Of a stretch of 64,000 bases of DNA, positions 29,401 to 37,188 are shown piece by piece. Where the stretch lies: the NCBI RefSeq assembly GCF_020179425.1, contig NZ_JAILYM010000002.1, forward strand, positions 124,001 to 188,000. The letters are read 5' to 3'. The stretch's first letter is position 1. Each line of letters begins with the position of its first letter. The DNA comes from Novosphingobium percolationis. Its GTDB lineage: Bacteria > Pseudomonadota > Alphaproteobacteria > Sphingomonadales > Sphingomonadaceae. Under the pieces are notes generated by a model. It was given only the letters and a program-made list of their open reading frames with translations. It ran no database searches and was not told where the DNA came from. The position numbers and the translations under genes were made by a program.

Positions 29401-29645
29401 TTGGCCGCATCGACGGTGACAGCCGGGCCGCTGGCGACCTTGAGGTTGCCGCCGCTGGCCACGGTGACGTTGCCCGCGCTCGAAGTGACGAGCGGGGTGG
29501 TCGAGGTGGTCGAAACGGTCGTGTCGGCAAAGGCAGGCGCTGCGGCGGCGAGGCCTGCGGGGATCAGCGTGGCGGCGAGCAGCGCGCGCGTGGCGGTCGT
29601 GCTGAGGAAACGGTCGGGGCGGGGGCGCTGCATCGTCGGGTCCAT
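26481..29645 (-). CDS. Autotransporter with beta-helix passenger and C-terminal barrel
   Basis: A type V secretion protein of 1054 aa. A long signal peptide (residues 1 to about 41, ending PAFA-D) leads into a Thr/Gly/Ala-rich passenger with many beta-helix turns such as NAGTITVT and NTGDITVTG, to about residue 640. A linker follows, then the autotransporter beta-barrel from about residue 770 to the end (GGWIEPIYFKGEQSLDATGH, GASFLYVSGNAKTGD, LDYTWRLTGGAERTQGGG). The protein ends SLSIAM, so the last residue is Met instead of the usual Phe or Trp. Likely a surface-displayed or released adhesin. No neighbouring gene is linked; it stands alone on the minus strand. A second ATG is four codons inside. 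Confidence 0.9.
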   Translation of the reverse strand: MDPTMQRPRPDRFLSTTATRALLAATLIPAGLAAAAPAFADTTVSTTSTTPLVTSSAGNVTVASGGNLKVASGPAVTVDAAKTVTVASGGTITAGEDDNATAIFVAPVTTTIDNAGTITVTQTYSVPDADSNSIADGPLATVSNRYGIHVGPGGTMTGAITNSGTITLDGLNSAGIAVDSTLDGSLTNTGTIKVLGDNSVGIRTAAVTGDVKVGGTVSVVGAGTQALVVGGDVGGTVRINGALGQATSLTTDGGTTLSLPRSALQSGKAIVEISGNVAKGVLVYAPADSSASDQTAGAITAYGNSPGLLIGGTTNTTIGSGTTRLGTYALGIDGSVTASAGYSSTNAYGVVIGGKGGNVTMASGIGVGGSITATTVDSSAVALLINAGSTVPTLVNDGTIKAVISSPGIGQSYAIRDLSGTLTSITNTGDITVTGSSEDRLAAIDVSANTSGVTITQKLNSTDAASQTTAKGATGYNPDTATVYTTITGNIYTGAGSDTLDIQSGKITGNSFLGAGDDVVKLADDSKYIGQIDFGTGTATMNMAGNSRFTGTLIVNDQAGTLTLADASRWLGTVTGGSQLAVNVNGGTFGANAVTTTTVGALNVGANGTLQVYVDGATGTASKVIANTANFASGAKITAKVSSLAKAEGTYTVLSAGTLTGAATIDASALAMPVLFNGAIAAQGNDLLLTISRKTADQLGLNAAQGAAYTALLDNALNYTTLQSSLLQASNVAALQSQFGQLLPVFNGGAFDLVTRGVRLAAQHVSDDSSIFTISDVGGWIEPIYFKGEQSLDATGHGFKTDGFGISAGIERRTGIGNVGASFLYVSGNAKTGDIQKVKGSTYEAAAFWRLAHGPLYAYARAGIATNKFKSTRTFTGTVDAATVTYTASGDWKGTLISGTGGLSYKVDLGGGFSLKPKAVLDYYRLHENKYAETGDTAILLNVGARNSSALNGTATLVAAWSAGQSGYEGRPLTIEVEGGRRNRLSGHLGDITATTASGDSFTLVPEEIKSAWTGSVSLIQGGLDYTWRLTGGAERTQGGGTSYSARASLSIAM

Positions 29646-29881
29646 CCGGGAAAGGGGGCCTGCGTGCGGCCGGTAAGGCGCGCGGCGCAGGCCCCAGTGA
29701 CTGTGTTACTGTTGGAAACCGCGCGACGGGTCCGGGGGCGGTGCCGCACGATTTCCGAATGCCCAACGCTGCCGATGCGGCGAACCCTTCGCATGCCTCG
29801 CGAAAAAAAATTGCGCGGGGCTGACCACTCCGTAAATTTGCGGTTCAGGCGGGGATGGCCAGCACAGGCACGGTTCATGGG

Positions 29882-29907
29882 GGAACATGGACGGAGGTAT
29901 CCGCGTG
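29882..29907 (+). promoter_or_regulatory. ECF-type promoter ahead of the sigma factor gene
   Basis: GGAAC (29882-29886), a 17-base spacer and CGTG (29904-29907) resemble ECF-sigma promoters (GGAAC-N16/17-CGTT). A start near 29914 would leave a leader of about 23 bases before the sigma factor ATG. This suggests autoregulation, and argues against the upstream ATG at 29877 as the start. Confidence 0.45.
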
Positions 29908-29936
29908 CGCCACTGCCAGCCGCAAAGGCTCCTCGC

Positions 29937-30611
29937 ATGATGTTTCATGGCGATATCCAGCGCCACGCCGATGTGATCGGCGAGGGAGGCTTCGCGCGCG
30001 ACGCCAGCCTGCCCCCTCCTGCCAACGCCTCGCTCGACACTTGCGACGATACGGCGTTGATGGCGTTGGTGGCCGGCGGCGATGCCGACGCCTTCGGGGT
30101 GCTGGTCGACCGGCACGCGGGCGCGCTCTATCGCGTTGCCATGCGGATGCTGGCCGACACGCACGAGGCCGAGGACGTGGTGCAGGAAGCCTTCGCACGG
30201 GCCTGGCAGCAGGCGCCGCGCTGGAAGCCGAGCGGCGCCGGCCTTGTCGGCTGGCTGCACCGGGTGACGATGAACCTGTGCTTCGATCGCAAGCGACGGT
30301 TCCGCGTGGTGCTGGCGCCCGAACTGCCTGAACAGATCGACGAGGCCCCGCTGGCCGATGCCGGAATCATCGCTTCCCAGGCGCGCGCGGCCGTGGCAGG
30401 AGCGCTGGCCGACTTGCCCGAACGCTATCGGGCGGCGCTGGTGCTTTGTTATTACGAGGGTTTTTCGAATGCCCTTGCAGCAGAGGTCATGGGGCTCAAC
30501 ATAAAGGCGATGGAATCCTTGCTGTTCAGGGCGCGCCGGCAATTGCGCGAGTTGCTCGAAGCGCGCGACGTGCGCTGCCGCGATCTCGTGCCTGAAAGCT
30601 GCGCGGCGTGA
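29937..30611 (+). CDS. ECF-type RNA polymerase sigma factor
   Basis: A 224-aa extracytoplasmic-function sigma factor. Region 2 spans about residues 40-110 (FGVLVDRHAGALYRVAMRML, EAEDVVQEAFARAWQQ, LVGWLHRVTMNLCFDRKRR) and region 4 about 150-205 (ALADLPERYRAALVLCYYEG, then GLNIKAMESLLFRARRQLRE). An N-terminal extension of about 38 residues precedes region 2. Start choice: tandem ATGs follow AAAGG, and an ECF-like promoter lies just upstream. Its stop overlaps the GTG of the next gene, probably its membrane-bound anti-sigma factor. Confidence 0.9.
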   Translation: MMFHGDIQRHADVIGEGGFARDASLPPPANASLDTCDDTALMALVAGGDADAFGVLVDRHAGALYRVAMRMLADTHEAEDVVQEAFARAWQQAPRWKPSGAGLVGWLHRVTMNLCFDRKRRFRVVLAPELPEQIDEAPLADAGIIASQARAAVAGALADLPERYRAALVLCYYEGFSNALAAEVMGLNIKAMESLLFRARRQLRELLEARDVRCRDLVPESCAA

Positions 30612-31372
30612 GGCGCAAGGCTCCGGCTGCGCCGCAATGGCGCGAGAACGAGCTGGACCGAGCGCTCGATCTGGCGGTCGCGCCGCGCCTGCCCGAAGGG
30701 CTTGCCGCACGGATCAAGGCGGACGTGACGCGGTTGCCGCAGGACGCCCCGATCGCGGCGAGCGCGTTGCAGCGCGCGCCGGTGGCCACGCGCGCGCAGC
30801 TGCCTTCGCACGCGGCGGCGCGCAGTCCGCGGCGCTGGGTGGGGGCAGGTGCAGGTCTTGCCGCGCTGGCGGCGGGGCTGGCGGTGTTCGCGCTGGTGGG
30901 TGCGCCGCGCCAGGACGATCCTTCGGCCCCCGGCGCCGACACGCAGGATTCGGCGTCTGCCCTTGTTGCGGCCCCCACCCCCGGCGTGGTGGCCGCGCCC
31001 GCGACGCAGGTGCCTGCGCGTCTGGCAATAGCGGGCCATGTCGCGCCGCGCGCAACGGCAAAGGCCGATGATGCGCGGGCCGACGACGCCGGCGCGCCGT
31101 TGCCCGCGCCCGAAACTTCGCTTTCGCCCGAGCCCGATGCCCTGGCCGTGGCCATGCCGCCGGCTGCGCCCGATGGCCCCGCTGCCGCGCCCGATGCCAA
31201 CGAAGCTGCGCCGGTCCCCGGCGTGCGCGGGCAGATGGGACCGGCCTTGCCGCAAGGCTTCGGCTATACCGGCGGCGCGCCGGGTTCGATCCCGTCGGGC
31301 GCGCCGGTGACGATGTCGGGCGGGCCTGGCATGGGCGGTGCGGGGCGTGGCGGGCCCGGTCCCCGTCATTGA
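30608..31372 (+). CDS. Putative anti-sigma factor, single-pass membrane protein
   Basis: A 254-aa protein coupled to the sigma factor by a GTGA overlap. The cytoplasmic N-terminus (about 75 residues) starts with a basic stretch and has ENELDRALDLAVAPRLPEGL, similar in style to anti-sigma N-terminal helices, though the zinc HXXXCXXC motif is absent. One membrane helix follows at about residues 78-100 (GAGAGLAALAAGLAVFALVG). The periplasmic part is Ala/Pro-rich and low in complexity, ending GGPGMGGAGRGGPGPRH. Function as an anti-sigma factor is inferred from gene order and topology; I see no clear family domain. Confidence 0.7.
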   Translation: MRRKAPAAPQWRENELDRALDLAVAPRLPEGLAARIKADVTRLPQDAPIAASALQRAPVATRAQLPSHAAARSPRRWVGAGAGLAALAAGLAVFALVGAPRQDDPSAPGADTQDSASALVAAPTPGVVAAPATQVPARLAIAGHVAPRATAKADDARADDAGAPLPAPETSLSPEPDALAVAMPPAAPDGPAAAPDANEAAPVPGVRGQMGPALPQGFGYTGGAPGSIPSGAPVTMSGGPGMGGAGRGGPGPRH

Positions 31373-31390
31373 GCGTCCCCGTCATTGAGC
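31359..31390. repeat. Tandem 16-bp direct repeat across a stop codon
   Basis: GTCCCCGTCATTGAGC occurs twice, perfectly adjacent (31359-31374 and 31375-31390). The first copy contains the stop codon of the putative anti-sigma gene, so the duplication sits exactly at the end of the gene. It probably arose by local slippage. Confidence 0.85.
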
Positions 31391-31466
31391 GCCCCCATCG
31401 CTATGGGCTGACGCGCGCATCGGAACGCGCTAGGCTTCCTGTCTGACATGGCGCGGAGGGTTACGA

Positions 31467-32153
31467 GTGGGCGGACGCATCCTGCTGGTCGAGGATGATC
31501 GGCAAATCGCCGACTATGTCGCGCAAGGGTTCGAGGAGCTTGGCTATACCGTCGATCGCGCGGACAACGGGCGCGATGGGCTGTTCCTGGCGACCGACAG
31601 CCAGTTCGATGTCGTGGTGCTCGACCGGATGCTGCCCGCGATGGACGGGCTGGCCTTGCTCAAGGCCTTGCGTGCGGCCGAAGTCGATACCCCGGTGATC
31701 ATGCTCTCGGCGCTGGGCAGCACCGACGATCGCATCGCGGGGCTCAATGCCGGGGCCGACGACTACCTGGGGAAGCCCTTTGCGTTCGGCGAGTTGCTGG
31801 CGCGGGTGCAGGCCTTGGCCCGGCGCGGACGTGGCCCGGCCAAGGCGATGGATACCGTCCTGCGTTGCGGCGATCTGGAGTTCGATCGCCTGAGCCGACA
31901 GGTGCGGCGCGGCGCGCGCAAGATCGTGTTGCAACCGCGCGAGTTCCGCCTGCTGGAATACCTGATGCAGCATCAGGGCGAAGTGGTGACGCGGACTATG
32001 CTGCTCGAAGCGGTGTGGGACTATCACTTCGATCCCGGCACCAACGTGATCGACGTGCACATCAGCCGGTTGCGGCGCAAGATCGACGATGGCGAGGCCG
32101 CGCCGCTCTTCCATACCGTGCGCGGCGCGGGCTATCGCCTTGCCGCGGACTGA
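31467..32153 (+). CDS. OmpR-family response regulator
   Basis: A 228-aa response regulator: receiver domain at about residues 5-120 (ILLVEDDRQIADYVAQGFEE, phospho-Asp in VVVLDRMLPAMDGL, Lys in GADDYLGKPFAFGELL) and an OmpR-type winged helix at about 135-225 (VLQPREFRLLEYLMQHQGEV, then VIDVHISRLRRKIDDGE). The GTG start follows GGAGG. The histidine kinase gene overlaps its 3' end, so the two form a two-component system. The signal and target genes are unknown. The layout is like that of QseB- or TctD-type envelope sensors. Confidence 0.92.
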   Translation: MGGRILLVEDDRQIADYVAQGFEELGYTVDRADNGRDGLFLATDSQFDVVVLDRMLPAMDGLALLKALRAAEVDTPVIMLSALGSTDDRIAGLNAGADDYLGKPFAFGELLARVQALARRGRGPAKAMDTVLRCGDLEFDRLSRQVRRGARKIVLQPREFRLLEYLMQHQGEVVTRTMLLEAVWDYHFDPGTNVIDVHISRLRRKIDDGEAAPLFHTVRGAGYRLAAD

Positions 32154-33534
32154 CAACGCCCGCGCGGCGTCGGGGCGCCGCCGCTTTTCGCCGACGATGG
32201 TGCGGCTGGTGGGGGCGGTGTTCGTGCTGCAGCTGCTGTCGAGCGCGGCAGCGATCTTCTTCCTGCGCACGCAGATGGTCGAAGTGGTGCGCGCCGATCG
32301 CGTGCGGCAGGTGGTCGACGTGCGCGACGACCTGCTGGCGGCGTTCTATGACGGCGGGCGGGGCGAACTGGCCGACTTCATCCTGTCGCGCCGGGGCAGC
32401 GCGGGCGATCCCACCGTGTTCGTCGCGCTGACCGGTGGGGACGGGCCGCCGCTGCTGTCAAATCTCGATCGCGTGCCGCAAGTGGCGGTGGGGCCGCGGC
32501 CCGTGCCGATAACGGTGCGCCGCAGCCCCGGCGGGCCGCCGAGCGAGGGCATGGCGGTGGCGGGACGCCTGCCCGATGGCGAGACGCTGGTGGTCGGCGT
32601 CGCCAGCACCAGCGACCGCCGTTTCGACCTGGCATTTGCCACGGCGATCGGGGTGACCACGGCGGTGGCGGTGCTGCTGGCGACCTTGAGCGCGGCTGTG
32701 CTCGGCCTCGTCATCAGCCGCCGCACGCACGAGATCGCGGAGACGGCGGCGCAGCTCGCCTCGGGCAATTTCGGGGCGCGGCTGGCGGTCGACGAGACCG
32801 GCGACGGGTTCGACCACCTGCGCGGGCAGATCAACCTGATGGCCGAGCGCATCGACCAGCTGGTTTCGCAGTTGGGCGCGGTTTCGGGCGCGCTGGCGCA
32901 CGATCTGCGCTCGCCCGTCACGCGGCTGTCGGCGGCGCTCGAACGCGCCATGGCGCGAGTCGAGGAGCCGGCCGCGCTGGAGGCGCTGGAAGCCGCGCGT
33001 GCCGATGCCGAGGCCTTGCGCACGATGCTGGAGGCGGCGCTCGAAGTCAGTCGGCTGGAAGGCGGGGCGGTGCAGGACCGCCGCGTCGCGCTGGACCTCG
33101 CCACGCTGGCCGAGGATCTGGTCGAGCTGTACGAGCCGCTGGCCGAACAGGAAGGCGTGGTGCTGGAAGCGGAGCTGCACGCCGCGCCCGTGCTGGCCGA
33201 CCGCGAACTGGTCAGCCGCGCGCTGGCCAACCTGATCGACAACGCGATGAAGTATGGCGGGAGGCGGATCGTTGTCAGCACGCGGATGCAGGGCGGCAAG
33301 GGCGTGCTGGCAGTGGCCGATGATGGACCCGGCATCGCGCCCGAGGATCGCGCGCGCGCGGTCGAGCGTTTCGTCCGGCTCGACAACGCGCGCACCCGTC
33401 CGGGCGGTGGCCTCGGCCTCGCGATGGTGGCCGCGGTGGCGCGGCTTCATGGCGGGGCGCTCGACCTGTCAGCCGGGGATGGAGGAGATGACGGCAGCGG
33501 GGGCCTCGTCGCGACGCTCCGGTTGCCCGCCTGA
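32140..33534 (+). CDS. Sensor histidine kinase
   Basis: Membrane sensor kinase of about 464 aa, partner of the preceding response regulator. It has two membrane helices (near residues 20-42 and 165-190) flanking a periplasmic domain of about 120 residues, then a HAMP linker, the H-box ALAHDLRSPVTRLSAALERA, N-box ANLIDNAMKYGG, G1 DDGPGI and G2 RPGGGLGLAMVAAV. The start is uncertain: the TTG at 32140 overlaps the regulator gene slightly, an ATG at 32197 begins right before the first helix, and an ATG at 32089 would overlap it by 65 bases. The gene's end overlaps the convergent polysaccharide enzyme gene by 66 bases. Confidence 0.88.
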   Translation: MPRTDNARAASGRRRFSPTMVRLVGAVFVLQLLSSAAAIFFLRTQMVEVVRADRVRQVVDVRDDLLAAFYDGGRGELADFILSRRGSAGDPTVFVALTGGDGPPLLSNLDRVPQVAVGPRPVPITVRRSPGGPPSEGMAVAGRLPDGETLVVGVASTSDRRFDLAFATAIGVTTAVAVLLATLSAAVLGLVISRRTHEIAETAAQLASGNFGARLAVDETGDGFDHLRGQINLMAERIDQLVSQLGAVSGALAHDLRSPVTRLSAALERAMARVEEPAALEALEAARADAEALRTMLEAALEVSRLEGGAVQDRRVALDLATLAEDLVELYEPLAEQEGVVLEAELHAAPVLADRELVSRALANLIDNAMKYGGRRIVVSTRMQGGKGVLAVADDGPGIAPEDRARAVERFVRLDNARTRPGGGLGLAMVAAVARLHGGALDLSAGDGGDDGSGGLVATLRLPA

Positions 33535-36500
33535 CGGCGTCGAGACGCGGCCGGTGCGTTCGAGCTTGCCCCAGCCGATGCCCAGCCCCGCCACCGCCGA
33601 GCCGACCGCGCGGATCACCACGCCGTACATCAGCTGGCGATAGACAAAGCGCTGGCCCAGCAGCAGCAGCGGGCGGAAGCGCTCCTCGCGCAAGTCCAGC
33701 CGGATCGCGACCCAGCCGCACAGCAGGTCGATCAGCGTAAAGCCCGCCCAGTAGAGCCCCATGCGCAGCACGTCGGTCTGCGTCTGTGCCCAGCCGTGCT
33801 GGACGATGCGGATGACCGTGCCGATGATCGAGATCCCGAGCGCGAGGTCGATCAGCGGCGAAACCATCGCGAACACGATCTGGAACAGCCAGGCCTGCGG
33901 CATCCCGACATAGGCAAGGCCGGACGGGCGGCGCTCGGTCAGGATCGAGCGATGCTTCCACAGGCATTGCAGCGTGCCGAAGGCCCAGCGGAAGCGCTGC
34001 TTGCTGAGCGCGCGCAGTGTTTCGGGGGCTTCGGTCCAAGCGACCGCATCCTCGTCATAGGCGATGCGCCAGCCCTTTCGCTGGATGGCGATGGTGAGGT
34101 CCTGATCCTCGGCCAGCGTGTCCTCGGGATAGCCGCCCACCGCATCGAGCGCGGCGCGGCGCCATGCCCCGACCGCACCCGGCACGACCATGATCGCGTC
34201 GAAGCGGGTCAGCGCGCGGCGTTCGATGTTCTGCGCCGTCACGTATTCGACCGCCTGCCAGCGGGTGACGAGGTTGACGCGGTTGCCGACCTTGGCGTTG
34301 CCCGCGACCGCGCCGATCCTGGGATCGGCGAACCAGCGCACCAGCCGCGCGATGGTGGCGGGTTCGAACTGGGTATCGGCATCGAGCGCGACGACCACTT
34401 CGCCCGAGGCGGTGGCCAACGCGCGATTGAGCGCCTTGGCTTTGCCGCCGTTGACCAGCGTCATCAGCCGCACGCGCGGATCGCTGCCGAAGCTTTCCGC
34501 GACGATCGCGCTGGTGCGATCCTTGGAGCCGTCGTCGACGACGATCACCTCGATCGGGGTGTAGTCGCTGCCCAGGATGCGGCGGACGGAGGCCTCGATC
34601 ACGCGCTCTTCGTTGAAGGCGGGGATGATCACGGTGACGAGCGGGCGTGCCTCGCCCACAGGCGGCACGGGCGGCTTGCGGCGGCTGGGCACGAGCGCCA
34701 GCCCGGCAAGCCCGACCGCGCGGATCACGCCGAGCGCGATGGCGAAGAAGAAGATCCAGTTGAGCGAATCAATGACCATCGCCAGCAGCGAGAAGATGGC
34801 GACATCGGCGCGCACCGCTAGCAGATCCCAGCCATCCACCTTGGGCATGACTTCGTCGCGCTTGAGGCCCGCGAGCGTCGACACGGGCACGAGGCGGTAA
34901 CCGTCGGCTTCGAGCCGCTCGATGATCTGCGGCAGGGCCTTGACCGTTTCGGCGCGGTTGCCGCCGCCATCGTGCAGCAGGACGACATTGGCGGTGCGAT
35001 CGGGGGTGGCGTTTTCGATCGCGGAGACGGCCTTGTCGGCGATGTCCTGCGCGCCCTTGCGCTTCCAGTCGCCGGTATCGGCATGGAGGCCGACCACGGT
35101 GTAGCCCTGTTCCTGCGCGACCAGCGCGGGGCCGATCTCGTCGGCGGTGGTGGGCTCGGCATCGCCGAAATAGGGCGCGCGGAACAGGCGGGTGGAGCGG
35201 CCCGTATAGGCTTCTATCAGGCGCTGGGTGGCGTTCAGCTCGATCTTGATGCCCGTGGCGGCCTCGTCGGCCATGTTCGGATGGGTGTAGCTGTGGTTGC
35301 CGATCTCGTCGCCGTCGGCGTTCATGCGTTCGAGCAGGCCGCGGTTGCCCACGCCGTTCTCGCCCACGACGAAGAAGGTGCCGGGCACGTGGTAGCGTTC
35401 GAGGATCGACAGGATCTGCGGCGTCCACGTCGGGTCCGGGCCATCGTCGAAGGTCAGCGCGACCAGCTTGGGCCGGTCGCCGGTACGGCGCACGACGTAG
35501 GGTGTGGGCAGGCTGGCATAGCGTTCGCTGCTGGCAAGGCCTGAGCGCGGGTCGAATTCGATGTGGCGGCTGCCACTCTGCGGCGTGGCGTCGATGCGCA
35601 GGATTTCGCCGTTGCCGTCGACATCGACGTTGTTGGTCTGGGCGATCGCCGTCAGATCAGGGCGCGCGTGGCCGCCCGCGCGCCAGGTCCGGAGCGCGTT
35701 CCAGAAGCCGGGGTCTTCCGAACCCAACCGCCACAGCGCGACGTTGCCCAGGCCGAGGCGCGAGAGCATCTGCATCTGGTTCCAGCTGGCCGCGGCATCG
35801 AGCAGCCACACGTCGTGGCGCACCGGGCCTTGCGGGCTGTCCTCGGTGAAGGCGAAGCCGACATTGCCGCTGGCCTTGTCCCACGTGGGGACGGTGCCGC
35901 TGTCGTGGGCGTCAAGCCATGTTTCCTCGACCGTCTGGCTGTCGGCGCGGCCTTCGTGCCAGTCGTAGCCGTAGTTGCCGAGCGCGACGATCAGACGCGA
36001 GCGGTCGATTCCCGCGATCTGGTCGGCAAGGTGGCTGGCGAACCAGCCCTGCGATGCGATGGGGCCGCTCTGCCCCCCCTGCCAGTGCTCGTCATAGGCC
36101 ATCAGCACGACCTTGTCGGCGACCTTGGCAAAGCTGCGCGCCGACCAGTCGGAGCTGTCGATCGGCATCGTCACCGCAACCACGCGGTGGCTGGGGGCAA
36201 GGCGCGCGTGAAGATCGGCGAGGAAGGCGTGGAGCGAGGCGATCCCGGCAGGCGGCAGGTTTTCGAAGTCGACCATGACGCCGCCATCGCCCGACTTGTC
36301 GAGCGCCTGCGCCACGCTATCGGCCAGCGCGTGTCGCCGCGCGGGATTGGCGAGCACGGCGGTCGTGCCCGCGCCGTCCCACGTGCCGTCGGCGGCGTTC
36401 TGGAGCACGGGAACGACCAGCGGACGGTGCAGCGCGCCCGCCAGCACGCGGCGCATCGGTGCGTCGTCGGTCACGGTCAGGTGGCCCGCATGGTCGATCG

Positions 36501-36861
36501 ACAGCAGCGTGGGCGCGACCCAGTCGAGCTGGCCGACGTGGCGGGCGAGCACTTGCGCGCTGCCATCGGTCCACGAGGTGTAGAAGCCCACGCTGAGCGG
36601 TGCGCCGGTGGTGGCGGTCGCGCGCGGGTGGCGACCGAGAAGGTCGGCGAGCCGGTGCGAAAGCTTGCTGACCTGCGTCTTGAGCGGCAGCGGGGCCATG
36701 CGTTCGAAGCCCAGCGGCAGCGGCTGCGAGGCGGGCACGGTGGCGACGGTGGTCGCAAACACCGCAGCGAGCGCGATCAGCAGGGCCAGCACGGCAAAGG
36801 CGATGCGGCGGGTCCGACGACGGCGAAGGCCGGTCGGATCGAAGAAGATGGGGCGTGACAC
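33469..36861 (-). CDS. Tri-modular GH18-like / polysaccharide deacetylase / GT2 membrane protein
   Basis: An 1130-aa membrane protein that combines three carbohydrate modules. After one N-terminal helix (residues 18-40), a GH18-like region spans about 90-400, with VMVDFENLPP at 195-204 carrying the Glu of DFE. A CE4 NodB deacetylase follows (about 465-665) with complete motifs TFDDGP (470-475), HSYTHP (523-528), RAPY (561-564) and LLHDGG (628-633). After a membrane pair near 690-725 comes a processive GT2 domain with DDGS (776-779), DAD (827-829), EDQD (918-921) and QRFRW (955-959), then C-terminal helices. The design suggests synthesis, trimming and deacetylation of a beta-linked amino-sugar polymer, possibly poly-GlcNAc-like. 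The gene overlaps the histidine kinase gene tail-to-tail. Confidence 0.9.
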   Translation of the reverse strand: MSRPIFFDPTGLRRRRTRRIAFAVLALLIALAAVFATTVATVPASQPLPLGFERMAPLPLKTQVSKLSHRLADLLGRHPRATATTGAPLSVGFYTSWTDGSAQVLARHVGQLDWVAPTLLSIDHAGHLTVTDDAPMRRVLAGALHRPLVVPVLQNAADGTWDGAGTTAVLANPARRHALADSVAQALDKSGDGGVMVDFENLPPAGIASLHAFLADLHARLAPSHRVVAVTMPIDSSDWSARSFAKVADKVVLMAYDEHWQGGQSGPIASQGWFASHLADQIAGIDRSRLIVALGNYGYDWHEGRADSQTVEETWLDAHDSGTVPTWDKASGNVGFAFTEDSPQGPVRHDVWLLDAAASWNQMQMLSRLGLGNVALWRLGSEDPGFWNALRTWRAGGHARPDLTAIAQTNNVDVDGNGEILRIDATPQSGSRHIEFDPRSGLASSERYASLPTPYVVRRTGDRPKLVALTFDDGPDPTWTPQILSILERYHVPGTFFVVGENGVGNRGLLERMNADGDEIGNHSYTHPNMADEAATGIKIELNATQRLIEAYTGRSTRLFRAPYFGDAEPTTADEIGPALVAQEQGYTVVGLHADTGDWKRKGAQDIADKAVSAIENATPDRTANVVLLHDGGGNRAETVKALPQIIERLEADGYRLVPVSTLAGLKRDEVMPKVDGWDLLAVRADVAIFSLLAMVIDSLNWIFFFAIALGVIRAVGLAGLALVPSRRKPPVPPVGEARPLVTVIIPAFNEERVIEASVRRILGSDYTPIEVIVVDDGSKDRTSAIVAESFGSDPRVRLMTLVNGGKAKALNRALATASGEVVVALDADTQFEPATIARLVRWFADPRIGAVAGNAKVGNRVNLVTRWQAVEYVTAQNIERRALTRFDAIMVVPGAVGAWRRAALDAVGGYPEDTLAEDQDLTIAIQRKGWRIAYDEDAVAWTEAPETLRALSKQRFRWAFGTLQCLWKHRSILTERRPSGLAYVGMPQAWLFQIVFAMVSPLIDLALGISIIGTVIRIVQHGWAQTQTDVLRMGLYWAGFTLIDLLCGWVAIRLDLREERFRPLLLLGQRFVYRQLMYGVVIRAVGSAVAGLGIGWGKLERTGRVSTPSGGQPERRDEAPAAVISSIPG

Positions 36862-37188
36862 GAGGGTGTGTTCCAGCGGGATCGGGCGCCAGGGGTCAGG
36901 AGCGGCCTCGACGCTTGCGGGAAGGGTGACGGTGGGCAGCGGACGCTGAGGAATCGGAACAGGGGACCGTCACGTTGCGATTCGGCGTCGGCTGCTCACC
37001 GTCGAGAAGCGGAATAGGCTATGGCGGTGATCCTGCGGGTGAGCGGATCATTACGATTTGGCCATGCTTTGTAGGGGCTTGTTCGACGCGCTCGAACGAA
37101 GCGATGGGGATTTTCGCACTTCTGGCGCGGGTCTGCCGGCCTTACGTGGAAGATCGCACGATCAGGGCGTTTGGCAGGACATTTCGCG
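36862..37188. other. Gene-free divergent intergenic region
   Basis: This 327-bp stretch separates the minus-strand tri-modular enzyme from the + strand dioxygenase and should hold both promoters. Besides the GTTCGA-N5-TCGAAC dyad at 37081-37097, I see no clear promoter consensus or convincing small gene. Reading frames that cross it are open only by GC bias. Confidence 0.55.
37081..37097. promoter_or_regulatory. Operator-like dyad upstream of the dioxygenase gene
   Basis: GTTCGA, CGCGC, TCGAAC form a perfect 6-bp inverted repeat, 92 bases upstream of the dioxygenase ATG. It could bind a dimeric regulator; none is encoded next to it. Confidence 0.35.

Noticed and set aside
26193..29936. Open + strand frame running through the autotransporter region into the sigma factor.
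   Set aside because: It is antisense to a clear autotransporter gene; the sigma factor has its own ATG, ribosome site and promoter.
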